Below are positions 22,821 through 32,755 of a DNA stretch of 64,000 bases, in pieces. The DNA comes from Solanum dulcamara (Eukaryota; Streptophyta; Magnoliopsida; Solanales; Solanaceae). Every line of letters begins with the position of its first letter. The stretch's first letter is position 1. The DNA is taken from the NCBI RefSeq assembly GCF_947179165.1, contig NC_077245.1, positions 50,969,286-51,033,285 of the forward strand. The letters are read 5' to 3'. Made by a program: the position numbers and the translations under genes. A model generated the notes under the pieces. That model did no database searches. It was not told where the DNA came from and worked only from the letters and a program-made list of their open reading frames with translations.

Positions 22821-25019
22821 GTCAAGACCCAACCCCGTAGGCCATGATGGGTGCCCGAACTGGACATACACATGTACCCCGACCAACTATACATAACCTG
22901 TCTCCTATTTATACTCAAAATACACTAATAGGTAAGAAAACATACAAGTCGACAACGCTTTTGTAACATATAGGTCATTCTGTAATACACATATACGCAA
23001 GCCGACAAGGCTGCCACGATACAAGAAACACCCCAAATCATAAGTTATATCAGTACAGCTGTACATACATGCATATACAACTCATTTACCACTCATATAC
23101 AACTCATATACAACTCATATACAACTCATATACCCACACAACCCACATACCTATAACCCACATCCATATCCATAGACCTCTAAGAGTAAGAAGAACAGTA
23201 ACATAAGGCGGGACAGGGCCCCCACCGTACCCATAACCAAATGAATATATATATCAATAGAGCACTTAGTACCAAAATCAGGCTCCAGCACAATAGAGCA
23301 CTTCTGGACCGCTGAGTGGGACTTCTACGCTGATGGATCCCTAAACTGTGTACCTATACTTGTGGGCATGAATGAAGCCCCCCACCCCCGAACAAAAGGA
23401 GTCAGTACGACATATGTATTGAGTATGTAAAACATAATATAGCGTAGCATAATTAGAAGCATAACTAAAATAGAGAAGTAGAGAATAAAATATCAAATCA
23501 GAAACTTGTACCTGGGGAAGTAAAATCATGAATGCTCAATTTTTACAATATAGCCAGCCCTACCAGGGATTGGGTGAATCATATCTGTAAAATCATCATG
23601 GCCCCAGTGCCATCACCACCTTATTACAACACATCATCATATGTATATAAACTATTCTCGGCCCTCTAGTGAGGGCGTGAGGAATAACACAGTAAAATAT
23701 GCACGATTACTATTCTTGGCCCAGGATGCGAGGAATGAAGTATTACAGTATACATGAGTAGAGTAGTGAGAAACAAAACACAGTTTAAATTATTATAAGA
23801 GACTCAATGAAGTCATCAAGTGAACTGTCACTTGGAATTAATTGAAGTACCTGCTAGGTGTCACGGAGGACTGTATGGAGTGTCAGAAACCATAGACATG
23901 TGTCAAAATGTTGTCAAACAGCTTACCAAATCCAGACGTCTGTCCTCATGGAGCCCTTAGGGATAGAGGCCTATACCTCCAGTTACTATTCAGCCTATCG
24001 AAGACTCGAAGATAGTAGCTTACTACTTTAAAGTTTAATCTTCAAAAGTGAGTAGGGGTCCTGAAGTCATATTCAAAACCTGGGAATGGAATTACCCCCA
24101 AAGCTCATATCATATCCTGCTTACATCTAAGACATGCCAAAAGAAAGAGAACAGATAGGCTTTACATACCTCTTATGTGTTACTTTTATCCCGTTCGCCT
24201 CGTTGTCCTTTGAACCTATTCAACATGAAAGTAATACAAATATAAACCACTCTTAAATTTCCAGCATCTTAGGTTGCACCTTATTATTCATGGAATCTAT
24301 TTCCTTGTTTGTCTCCTCGACTAGTTCTTTAATTAGTTAAGGCATTAACGAAAATTGGGCAGCACCTCCCCTATAATATACCCTATCTGAATTTCCAATT
24401 TCACTCCTAATACCTACAGCCAACAAAAAAAAACAACCTGCATCATATGTTTAAGCAATTCACATCAACAATATACAACATAAACTCCAAATGACTCGCT
24501 CGGAGCTACGATATCAAAAGAGGGTTTCTAATCTTTGTTTCACAAAACCTTTAATTATACAAAATGAGGGGTTGTGTGGCTGAAACCAGCAGCATACACA
24601 CCTCTTTTAAAATAATTTTAGTCCCTGCAACACACACCCACACACCTGCAGCAGTACACCACAAGCACAACACTTTACTTTGACGACAATTCAACTATAA
24701 CGACTCCAATTTAGTTTGTTTCGAACGTCAAGCGTTTCTATGGAATTTTCATATTTACAGATATAGGACGTGTAACACACTCCATAAAAACACCATAAAG
24801 TCCAAATTGAAAGGAGAAACCGTACCTTACCCGAAATTGGCCAAAACTCGCCAAAATTGCATCTCAGAACTTCTTGGTGTGCTAAATTGGGGCGGACTGT
24901 TTGTATCCCTTTTGCACTACCCCAAATCGGAATTTTATGTTATCCAACATCATTATATAACTGCTTTATATCTTAAATAATTAATTCATTGAATGAAACT
25001 CGGGCCTTACCTTTCTTGG
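22821..25019 (-). mobile_element. LTR-B copy, truncated at its U3 side
   Basis: Begins TGTCAAGACCCAACCCC and runs through the GGCGGGACAGGGCCCCC block, the GGCCCAGGATGCGAGGAATG motif region, the ACATGCCAAAAGAAAGAGA block and the TCGAACGTCAAGCG block. It ends near 25,019 within the CTTACCTTTCTTGGCC segment, about 0.8 kb short of a full LTR. An 11-bp tandem (ACTCATATACA, four copies, 23,091-23,134) is private to this copy. Confidence 0.75.
23091..23134. repeat. 11-bp tandem repeat, four copies
   Basis: ACTCATATACA starts at 23,091, 23,102, 23,113 and 23,124. It lies in the U5-side part of an LTR-B copy and was not seen in the other copies, so it is a local expansion. Confidence 0.8.
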
Positions 25020-25182
25020 CCTCCAAAGAAAGGGGGTCAGTACGGGGGTCAGTACGGCATATGTACTGAGTATGTAAAACATAATATAGCATAGTATAAC
25101 TAGAAGCATATCTGAAACAGAGAAACAGGGAATAAAATATCAAATCAGAAACATATACCTGGGGAAGTAAAATCCTACACAT
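25020..25182 (-). mobile_element. Short LTR-B fragment with a duplicated GGGGGTCAGTAC
   Basis: A 160-bp piece equivalent to 23,380-23,525 of the preceding copy (CATATGTACTGAGTATGTAAAACATAATATAGC...ACCTGGGGAAGTAAAAT when read in short segments). It starts with GGGGGTCAGTAC in two tandem copies. It is fused on the left to the truncated LTR-B and on the right to a plus-strand LTR-B, marking a rearrangement breakpoint. Confidence 0.65.
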
Positions 25183-27131
25183 GTTGGAATCGCTATAGTT
25201 AAATTGTAGTCGAAATGAGGCATTGGGCGTGTGGGGGCTGTTGCAGGGTGTGATGGTGTGTTGAAGGTCCTAAATTCATTCTAAAAGATGTGAGGGAGCT
25301 TCTGGTTGCAGCCACACAACTCTCCGTTCCGCACGATTAAAGGTTTTACGAAATAAAGGCTAAAGACACTATTTTGATATCATAATGATAAGTTGTTTGC
25401 AGCCTATGTTGTGTAATGTTTCCATGTTTTATGTGTATATGAGTTTCAGGTTATTGTTGTTGGTTGGATTTAGGTATTAGGGACCTAATTAGAAATTTGG
25501 ATAGGGCACATTATAGGGGAGGTGCTGCCCAATTTTCGTCGACGCCTTAGCGAATAACAGAACTAGTCGGGGAAACGACTAAGGAAATAGATTTCATTAA
25601 TACTAAGATGTAACCTAGGGTGATGGAAAGTAAAAGGGGTTGCTATTCATACTACTTTCATGTTGAATAGGTTCAAAGGACGGCGAGGCAAGCAGGATAA
25701 GGAATAATTCAGACAAGGTATGTGAAGCTTTCTTTTGGCATATTTTTGGAATAAGTATGTAGAGCCTACTATTTCTCTTCTTTTGGCATGTCTTCAAGTT
25801 AAGTAATGAATGGTGTGAGCTTGAGGGTAAATCTACTCATAGATTCCAAGCGTAATTCACGGCCCTTATTTACTTCTTGATAAAAGCACTCCTACAGTAA
25901 TTGAACTAAGGCTTCTCAAGCTTCCTTACGATAGGAAGTGATGGGTAGGTAAAGCTATCCTTCCTTTCTCTTGACACGTATTGGGCATGGGAATGAGGTT
26001 ATGATGCCATGGTTGTTCACCGAGCCCCATGATGGGACGAGTACGAAATGTGACTATGATGACCACATAAAGGAAAGTACAGACTGTGTAGAGTTCATTC
26101 TCTTTCTTCTTTTGGCATACCTTAGCTATAAGTTAAACATGATACGATCTCTGAGGTAATGATCTAGCTTGCATATGGTTACTTACTACTCTGCTTATGC
26201 ATATGGTTTACAAATCTTTACCTAGTCCCATAGAGGGACGGGTACGATCGAAGTTCCAACAAGGGGCCGGATACGATATAAGATGATATAAATATTCACC
26301 GAGTCCCAAAAAGGGCCGGGTATGACTGAGCCCCACCAAGGGTCGGGTATGCTATGTAAATGCAATGATAAGACTACATGATTGCAGACCGAGTCTCATT
26401 AAAGGGCTGGTTTTGGTATATTTATGCATATGATGACATAAAGATAAATTTGTAACACCAAGTCCCATAATGGGCCAGGTGTGGAATATCATACTGAGTT
26501 ACATGATCTCTATTTAGAAGGTGCACGTAATGTGATTTATTAATTTTTGTACTTGTTCTCTGCATCCCCGTGTTAACTATACTTTCCTTGTGGTATTTTA
26601 TGCTTTACATACTCAGTACACATATCGTACTAACCCCCTCTTCTTGGGGGGCTGCGTTCATGCCCGTAGGTACAGATGCACGCTTTGAGGATCTGCCAGC
26701 CTAGGGTTCCACCTAGCAAGTTCAGGAAAAGCTACATTGTGTCGGAGCCTAGATTTTGGGTACTAAACCTCTGTTGTATGTTTTCGTTTATTCAGGGGTA
26801 CAAAGGGGGTCCTGTCCCGCCATATGTTGTCACTAATACTCTTAGAGGCCTGTAGATACGTGTGTGGGGTGTGTTTATATATGTGTGTTCAATTGTGCCT
26901 GTATGACTTATATTTTGGGGCGACCTTTGTCGAAGCAGCCTTGTCGGCTCACATGTGTATTTATAATGGGATGATCCTACAAGCTATGATAGCCTCGCCG
27001 ACTTATAAGTTATGTTACCTATTGAGACGTTGTGACTCAAACAGGTGACAGGTTTACTTGCGGTTACCAGGGGTATACGTGGGTATCTCGCTCAGACACC
27101 CAGTCGCGGCCCACGGGGTTAGGTCGTGACA
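25183..27131 (+). mobile_element. LTR-B, 5' LTR of the non-autonomous element (first 1.2 kb missing)
   Basis: Aligns almost base for base with 30,594-32,491, the 3' LTR of the same element; by eye roughly 95-97% identical. It has about 50 bp (near 26,655-26,705, GGGGGGCTGCGTTCATGCCC onward) that are deleted from the 3' LTR. It ends GGTCGTGACA next to the PBS. The first 1.24 kb is lost at the junction with the minus-strand LTR-B fragment. Frames 25,615-25,797 (minus), 25,971-26,159 and 26,824-27,048 are LTR sequence; the first two recur in the 3' LTR. Confidence 0.88.
26020..26482. repeat. Array of CCGAGTCCC...GGGCCGGGTA hairpin-like motifs in LTR-B
   Basis: Copies of the pattern CCGAGTCCCAnnAnGGGCC followed by GGGTAYG occur at about 26,020, 26,222, 26,250, 26,297, 26,327, 26,389 and 26,457, with unequal spacing. 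Each has a short CCC/GGG inverted core. The same array is present in the 3' LTR (about 31,429-31,895) and in reverse orientation in the minus-strand LTR-B copies (for example GGCCCTTTAGTGAGGGACTC near 39,978). Confidence 0.7.
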
Positions 27132-27136
27132 GAAAG

Positions 27137-27149
27137 TGGTATCAGAGCA
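27137..27149 (+). other. Primer-binding site, initiator Met tRNA type
   Basis: TGGTATCAGAGCA, a perfect match to the usual plant PBS, five bases after the LTR end at 27,131. Confidence 0.92.
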
Positions 27150-28035
27150 GTTCGTCCTCGAAGTATTTATAGACCGTGTCTAGTAGAGTCTTGATTATCG
27201 ATGTGTTGTGCACCACATCTATAGACAAGAGGCTACAGGACATTTAGGATTTTACCTTTTTTTCATATCTACGATCGTGCGATAGAGCCAAGTCATAGGG
27301 AATGAAACTCCTCATACTAACTTGTGATTTCAACAGAAGGAGAACATCGATAGAAGAAGGTTACTGACGATATTGGAAGTTACACAGCACGCAGGTAAGC
27401 AAGGCACGAATGATAGGTTCTAGGTAAGGTATTGAATTACGGTTGACATGTAAAGTTGAAAATTGAAAGGAAAAGTAGACGGAAAGTCTAAACAGGTGCA
27501 GTTCGAGTTGGACATACGAGGTAAGTCCATCAGTTTATACTATTGTTGATATTGGGCGCCCTGTGAGGCTACGATATGATGTGATATAATACGTATATAT
27601 GTATCTTTATGCGTATTGCCCCTGTGAGGCATTGTTGGCATTTTCTGCGTGTAGGTGTTGCGATAGTAAGAAATACAAAGGAAACTATGCCCAAATTTTC
27701 CTTGAAATAAAAGGAAAATGATTTAGGAAAGACTGGTAGTTCTGGATTGAACGATATATTAAGGATAAGACTAACTAAGAAGGGTAAGTAACCCACAGTA
27801 AAAATCGTGAAAAAAGTTAAGAAGTGTTATACTATGGGGTAGAATGCGAACAGGATATGATGTGAATATAATGAGGATAGTTATGAAAATAAGTAAAGCC
27901 TTATAAGGAAATGGCTAAAGATAGGATGTGGTCCGTGTAATAAGAATATAAGGGTAACTTGGGTAGTGTAGCTTGGCCTACTGGATTAGCTGCTAGGTCA
28001 TCGTCTTCTTCGGTAGATATGCACCCCATGGGGGA

Positions 28036-28145
28036 GGGTGCGATCATACCAGCACTAACATACCGGATTCCATCAGAACTCTAAAGTTAGGCGTGCTTGG
28101 GCAAGAGTAATATTGGGATGGGTGACCCCCTGGAAAGCCCTGTGT
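28036..28145 (+). rRNA. 5S rRNA-derived sequence inside an LTR retrotransposon
   Basis: From GGGTGCGATCATACCAGCAC onward the sequence matches the plant 5S rRNA consensus as I remember it, without gaps for about 100-110 bases. I count about 14 differences in the first 100, nearly all transitions. Preserved parts include ATACCAGCAC near the 5' end, GTGCTTGGGC in the A-box region and GGATGGGTGACC in the C box. After about nucleotide 105 it diverges and merges into element sequence (GTGTGGCTGTGATATGAGAT), so the 3' strand of helix I is not preserved and no T-run terminator follows. The neighbouring internal regions of the same family lack it. It is probably a pseudogene as rRNA, but it could retain Pol III promoter activity. 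Confidence 0.85.
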
Positions 28146-28685
28146 GGCTGTGATATGAGATGATATGCATATATATATACACGTTGGCCGTACATGGAAT
28201 TGTTGATATAAAGAAGTATTGTGGATACGTAACTCCACTGTGAAAGATGATAAGACCCTTTGAGATAGGGGATGTAGCTTTGCAAAACAACTAGCGCATT
28301 GTGAATTCATTAAAGGGACAAGTGTAACCCACTGGTATAAGGCTAGGACTATGACAAATCTTGGGACACCGAGCGTCGGAAGGTAAGTACTGCCTATTTG
28401 AGAATTGGAAACGACTATAAGCCTTAGCTAGTTGTTGATCAAAATAAATGGAAAGTGGCTTCGAATAAATTGCTACGTGACTATAGTACCCATAATTAGA
28501 CTGAATTAGCACCTCATGATTGTGTTAAGTTATCGTACCTAGGCAACCAAAGGTATGGAAGATATAAAGGAAGGCATAGATATGGTGCAGTATACCGAAT
28601 GTGTTGGAAAAGAATCATACGTATTGGAAGATTGGAAATAATGGCATAAAGTAGAACACAATAGATAGTGACATGGGTACACCCT

Positions 28686-28697
28686 AAAGGGGGGAAG
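28686..28697 (+). other. Internal polypurine tract (central-PPT-like)
   Basis: AAAGGGGGGAAG, set in CACCCTAAAGGGGGGAAGTG, about 1.55 kb after the PBS and 0.65 kb before the terminal PPT. The counterpart tracts at 2,023-2,034 and 44,645-44,660 lie in matching flanks (AGGGTG on one side and, at 44.6 kb, the GTGGCTTCAAGTG context on the other). Confidence 0.4.
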
Positions 28698-29341
28698 TGG
28701 CTTCAAGTGAGATCCCATACTGGCACGAGTTAATAAGATCTAAAGGCCAGCTATATAGAAGCCATGATACCGGAGATAGTGCGGAGAATTAATAGTAAGG
28801 AATTGAATAGTATGACATCAAAGAGTAGGTGCATACAAAGGGGATGAATACAAAAAAAGAATTACGATGAGAACTTAAACATACTGTAAGGAATAGCTAG
28901 GATATACTTGACTGAAGGTAAGATGTTGGTAACAAAGTTACTGACTACTAGTATTGTGGTGTACAAGCAGCAAAACAAGGAAAGGATGAGAGATCTCTCC
29001 TATACTGGAATATGAGGAAACTCAAGGGTAAGTAGAGGAAGGAAGTAAGAAACGATGCAGGTTTATGTACAGACTAGTATGGTGATGCTAAAGTATCTTT
29101 CAGGCTACTTTAAGCTCCTACACATGTTCGTGTAAAGGGTGCAATATGATGTGTGGTAAAGGAACTGGAAAGAAGTAATGGAAAAGAAATATCACCTGTT
29201 CCCTATGCCTACAAGTAATCTACCTTCTTAAATAGACCATATGAGGTGATACAAGGCCTATGAACGGAAGCCAGTACAGAAGAATCCTGAAGCACTCGTA
29301 AGACCTTATGAGGCTAGTTAACATTTGGGAACGAATGTTCT

Positions 29342-29355
29342 AAAGGGGGAAAGGA
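29342..29355 (+). other. Polypurine tract before the 3' LTR
   Basis: AAAGGGGGAAAGGA directly abuts the LTR start TGTTACACCCC at 29,356. The same sequence in reverse complement borders the LTR at 42,778/42,779. Confidence 0.92.
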
Positions 29356-32300
29356 TGTTACACCCCATACTTTGGTACCTTAGAATGCTTCTTAAGCTTC
29401 TCAAGTTTCTGGGAAGGCTCTTAAGTTTCTTAAAAGTCGTTATGTGAGTCGGATAGTTAATAATGCTATCAAATAACTCCAAGGAAAGGGGAACGAAATG
29501 CTTCATAATAAGGAAGATTGGAAATAGGGTTATAAAAATTTGAAGGAGTTGAAGGTTGAGAAATGAGTTGTAGGACTCGATTGACTCGCGTAAGCTACCA
29601 ACTTGGAGTCTTATGTACTTAAGCTACTCGACTGCGTGTTGAGACTAAGTAGCAAGGAATACATAGGCTCTTAAAGTGCGACGAAATTACAAACCCACGG
29701 AAGAGAAATAAGCAAACGACGCACCTACTTGAAGCAAGTAGGTGACTCACCTACTTGACACATGGCAGCACATGATAGGTACACATGGCAGCACATGAAA
29801 GTGACATGTGGAAGCAGGTGACACACCATGGGGTGGACCCCACCTGCCATGTGGCAACCATGGATTGGTTGCATAATTGAGGTGGCTGCCTAAGGGTGTG
29901 ACACGTTTCACCCTTAGGGGATGACACGTGTCACTCTCCAAAAGGATATATATCTATGTATGGATGACTATTAAGTCATTTTTAGCCAAAAACTTGAACA
30001 AAAATAGAGAGAAAAACGTGGAGAAGAAAGCAAAGGTAGCCATGGTTCGGAGAAACACTAAGTTGGTATTACAAGTATAACTCCTTGTGTAAGGCTTCTT
30101 TTTGAGTGATTCAAGATGTTTTGGAAATATATTTCATAGGGATACAACTTTCATTTAGCCTCTAAAACCTAGTTTCTCTTTTCTCTACTCGAAAAAGGGT
30201 GATGAAGTATGGGGGAGGTGTTGCCCAGATGTTGTTTTGGGAATCCTACACGGACAGCTGTGGGTATATTGGGCATATCTTTTCGTAAAAAAATGATGTA
30301 GGGGTGATTCAAAATTTTATGCCACCTTGATACACATGTATATAACTTTCATTAAGGCCACAAATCCTTTTTCCCTCAATTACCCCTTCAAAACTAAGCG
30401 ACAATATAAGACAGTGGGCTGTCCAAATTTCACGTTTTGATAGTTTTGGCGAGTTTGATAAGTTTAACGCAAGGTAAGGCCTTTCCTTTTAAATTGGAGT
30501 TTATGGTGTTGTTATAGAGGGTATTATACGTTGTGTAAGTGGCTAGAAATGCGGAAATATGATAAATATGCTTGACGTCCGAAATAAACTAAATTGGAAT
30601 CACTATAGTTAAATTATAGTCGAAATGAGGCATTGGGCGTGTGGGGGCTGTTGCAGGTGTGTGATGGTGTGTTGCAGGTCCTAAAGTCATTCTAAAAGAT
30701 GTGTGGGAGCTGCTGGTTGCAGCCAGACAACTCTCCGTTCCGCACGATTAAAGGTTTTACGAAATAAAGGCTAAAGACACTATTTTGATATCATAATGTT
30801 AAGTTGTTTGGAGCCTATGTTGTGTAATGTTTCCATGTTTTATGTGTATATGAGTTTCAGTTTATTGTTGTTGTTTGTATTTAGGTCTTAGGGACCTAAT
30901 TGGAAATTTGGATAGGGCACATTATAGGGGAGGTGCTGCCCAATTTTCGTCGACGCCTTAGCGAATAACAGAACTAGTCAGGGGAACGACTAAGCAAATA
31001 GATTTCATTAATACTAAGATGTAACCTAGGGTGATGGAAAGTAAAAGGGGTTGATATTCATACTACTTTCATGTTGAATAGGTTCAAAGGACGGCGAGGC
31101 AAGCAGGATAAGGAATAATTCAGACAAGGTATGTGAAGCTTTCTTTTGGCATATTTTTGGAATAAGTATGTAGAGCCTACTATTTCTCTTCTTTTGGCAT
31201 GTCTTCAAGTTAAGTAATGAATGGTGTGAGCTTGAGGGTAAATCTACTCATAGATTCCAAGCGTAATTCACGGCCCTTATTTACTTCTTGATAAAAGCAC
31301 TCCTACAGTAATTGAACTAAGGCTTCTCAAGCTTCCTTACGATAGGAAGTGATGGGTAGGTAAAGCTATCCTTCCTTTCTCTTGACACGTATTTGGCATG
31401 GGAATGAGGTTATGATGCCATGGTTGTTCACCGAGCCCCATGATGGGCCGAGTACGAAATGTGACTATGATGACCACATAAAGGAAAGTACAGACTGTGT
31501 AGAGTTCATTCTCTTTCTTCTTTTGGCATACCTTAGCTATAAGTTAAACATGATACGATCTCTGAGGTAATGATCTAGGTTGCATATGGTTACTTACTAC
31601 TCTGCTTATGCATATGGTTTACATATCTTTACCGAGTCCCATAGAGGGCCGGGTACGACCGAAGTCCCAACAAGGGGTCGAGTACGATATAAGATGATAT
31701 AAATATTCACCGAGTCCCAAAAAGGGCCGGGTATGACGGAGCCCCACCAAGTGCCGGGTATGCTATGTAAATACAATGATAAGACGATATGATTGCAGAT
31801 CGAGTCTCATTAAAGGGCCGGTTATGGTATATTTATGCATATGATGACATAAAGATAAATTTGTAACACCATGTCCCATAACGGGCTAGGTGTGGAATAT
31901 CATACTGAGTTACATGACCTCATTTTAGAAGGTGCAGGTAATGTGATTTATTAATTTTTGTACTTGTTCTCTGCATCCCAGTGTCAACTATACTTTCCTT
32001 ATGGTATTTTATGCTTTACATACTCAGTACACATATCGTACTGACCCCCTCTTCTTGGGTAGGGTACCACCTAGCAAGTTTGGGAAAAGCTCCATTGTGT
32101 TGGAGACTAGCTTTTGGGTACTAAACCTCTGCTGTATGTTTTCATTTATTCAGGGGTACGGCGGGGGCCCTGTCCTGCCATATGTTTTTACTAATACTCT
32201 TAGAGGTCTATGGATACGTGTGTGGGGTGTGTATATATATATATGTGTTCAATTGTGCCTGTATGACTTATATTTTAGGGCGACCTTTGTCGAAGCAGCC

Positions 32301-32491
32301 TTGTCGGCTTGCATGTGTGTTTATAATGGGACGATCCCACAAGCTACGATAGCCTCGTCGGCTTATAAGTTATATTACCTATTGAGACGTTGTGACTCAA
32401 ACAGGCGACAAGTTTACTTGCGGTTACTAGGAGTATACGTGGGTGTCCAGCTCGGACACCCAGTCGCGGCCCATGGGGTTGGGTCGTGACA
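29356..32491 (+). mobile_element. LTR-B, complete 3' LTR (3,136 bp)
   Basis: From TGTTACACCCCATACTTTGG to GGGTCGTGACA. From 30,594 on it is nearly identical to the 5' LTR, indicating a comparatively recent insertion. Its first 1.2 kb resemble the U3 parts at 20.9-21.9 and 42.1-42.8 kb (runs of CTTAAGAAGCTT-like motifs, and ACACATGGCAGC/GACACGTGTCA blocks near 29.75-29.93 kb). Frames 29,747-29,941, 31,026-31,208 (minus), 31,382-31,570 and 32,001-32,489 are LTR sequence, not genes. Confidence 0.9.
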
Positions 32492-32755
32492 ATTTTCAAA
32501 AAATCAGAGATTTGGAAATTTATGTATACATAATTTTCTAAGACTGATTCACCAATAAGAGTAGAGAGTAAGAAAGGTCTAACAAGATTTCAGGACTGAC
32601 ATCAAAATTTATGTCAATATAAGGAGTCACTAAAGAAAGTGTAACTCCTGGATTTAACAATTCATAAAATTTGAAATGAAAGACTCATAAAATACTAGTG
32701 GCTACATCAGGGAACCTATAGAGTCTGAACAACATAGAATCTATTCTGGTGTTGC
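32492..32755. other. No feature recognised
   Basis: A 260-bp flank between the 3' LTR-B and a gag relic on the minus strand. No similarity to other parts of the window was recognised; it may be the downstream part of the gag element. Confidence 0.3.

Larger units (their letters stand above)
27132..29355 (+). mobile_element. Internal region of a non-autonomous LTR-B element
   Basis: 2.2 kb between PBS and PPT with no gag or pol similarity; the frames in it (for example 27,569-27,796 and 28,044-28,310 minus) are short and unrecognised. The first 1.9 kb align in patches with the internal regions at 1.35-3.63 and 43.8-46.3 kb. The integrase/chromodomain remnant present in the 43-kb copy is absent here. 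It carries a 5S rRNA-like sequence at 28,036-28,145. The last 70 bp (GTTAACATTTGGGAACGAATG) match the end of the 43-kb copy. If mobile it would need proteins supplied in trans. Confidence 0.8.

Noticed and set aside
25615..25797. Minus-strand 60-codon ORF conserved at 31,026-31,208 as a gene
   Set aside because: It is conserved only because both copies are the two LTRs of one element; no codon bias or domain supports coding.
27137..27149. tRNA gene fragment
   Set aside because: Only the 3'-end complement of initiator Met tRNA is present; this is a primer-binding site, not a tRNA gene.
28036..28145. Functional 5S rRNA gene of an rDNA array
   Set aside because: Single copy, many substitutions, no preserved 3' helix or T-run terminator, and embedded between PBS and PPT of an LTR element.
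32001..32489. 162-codon ORF as a membrane or secreted protein gene
   Set aside because: It lies wholly within the LTR-B 3' end, and its counterpart in the 5' LTR (26,824-27,048) is broken.
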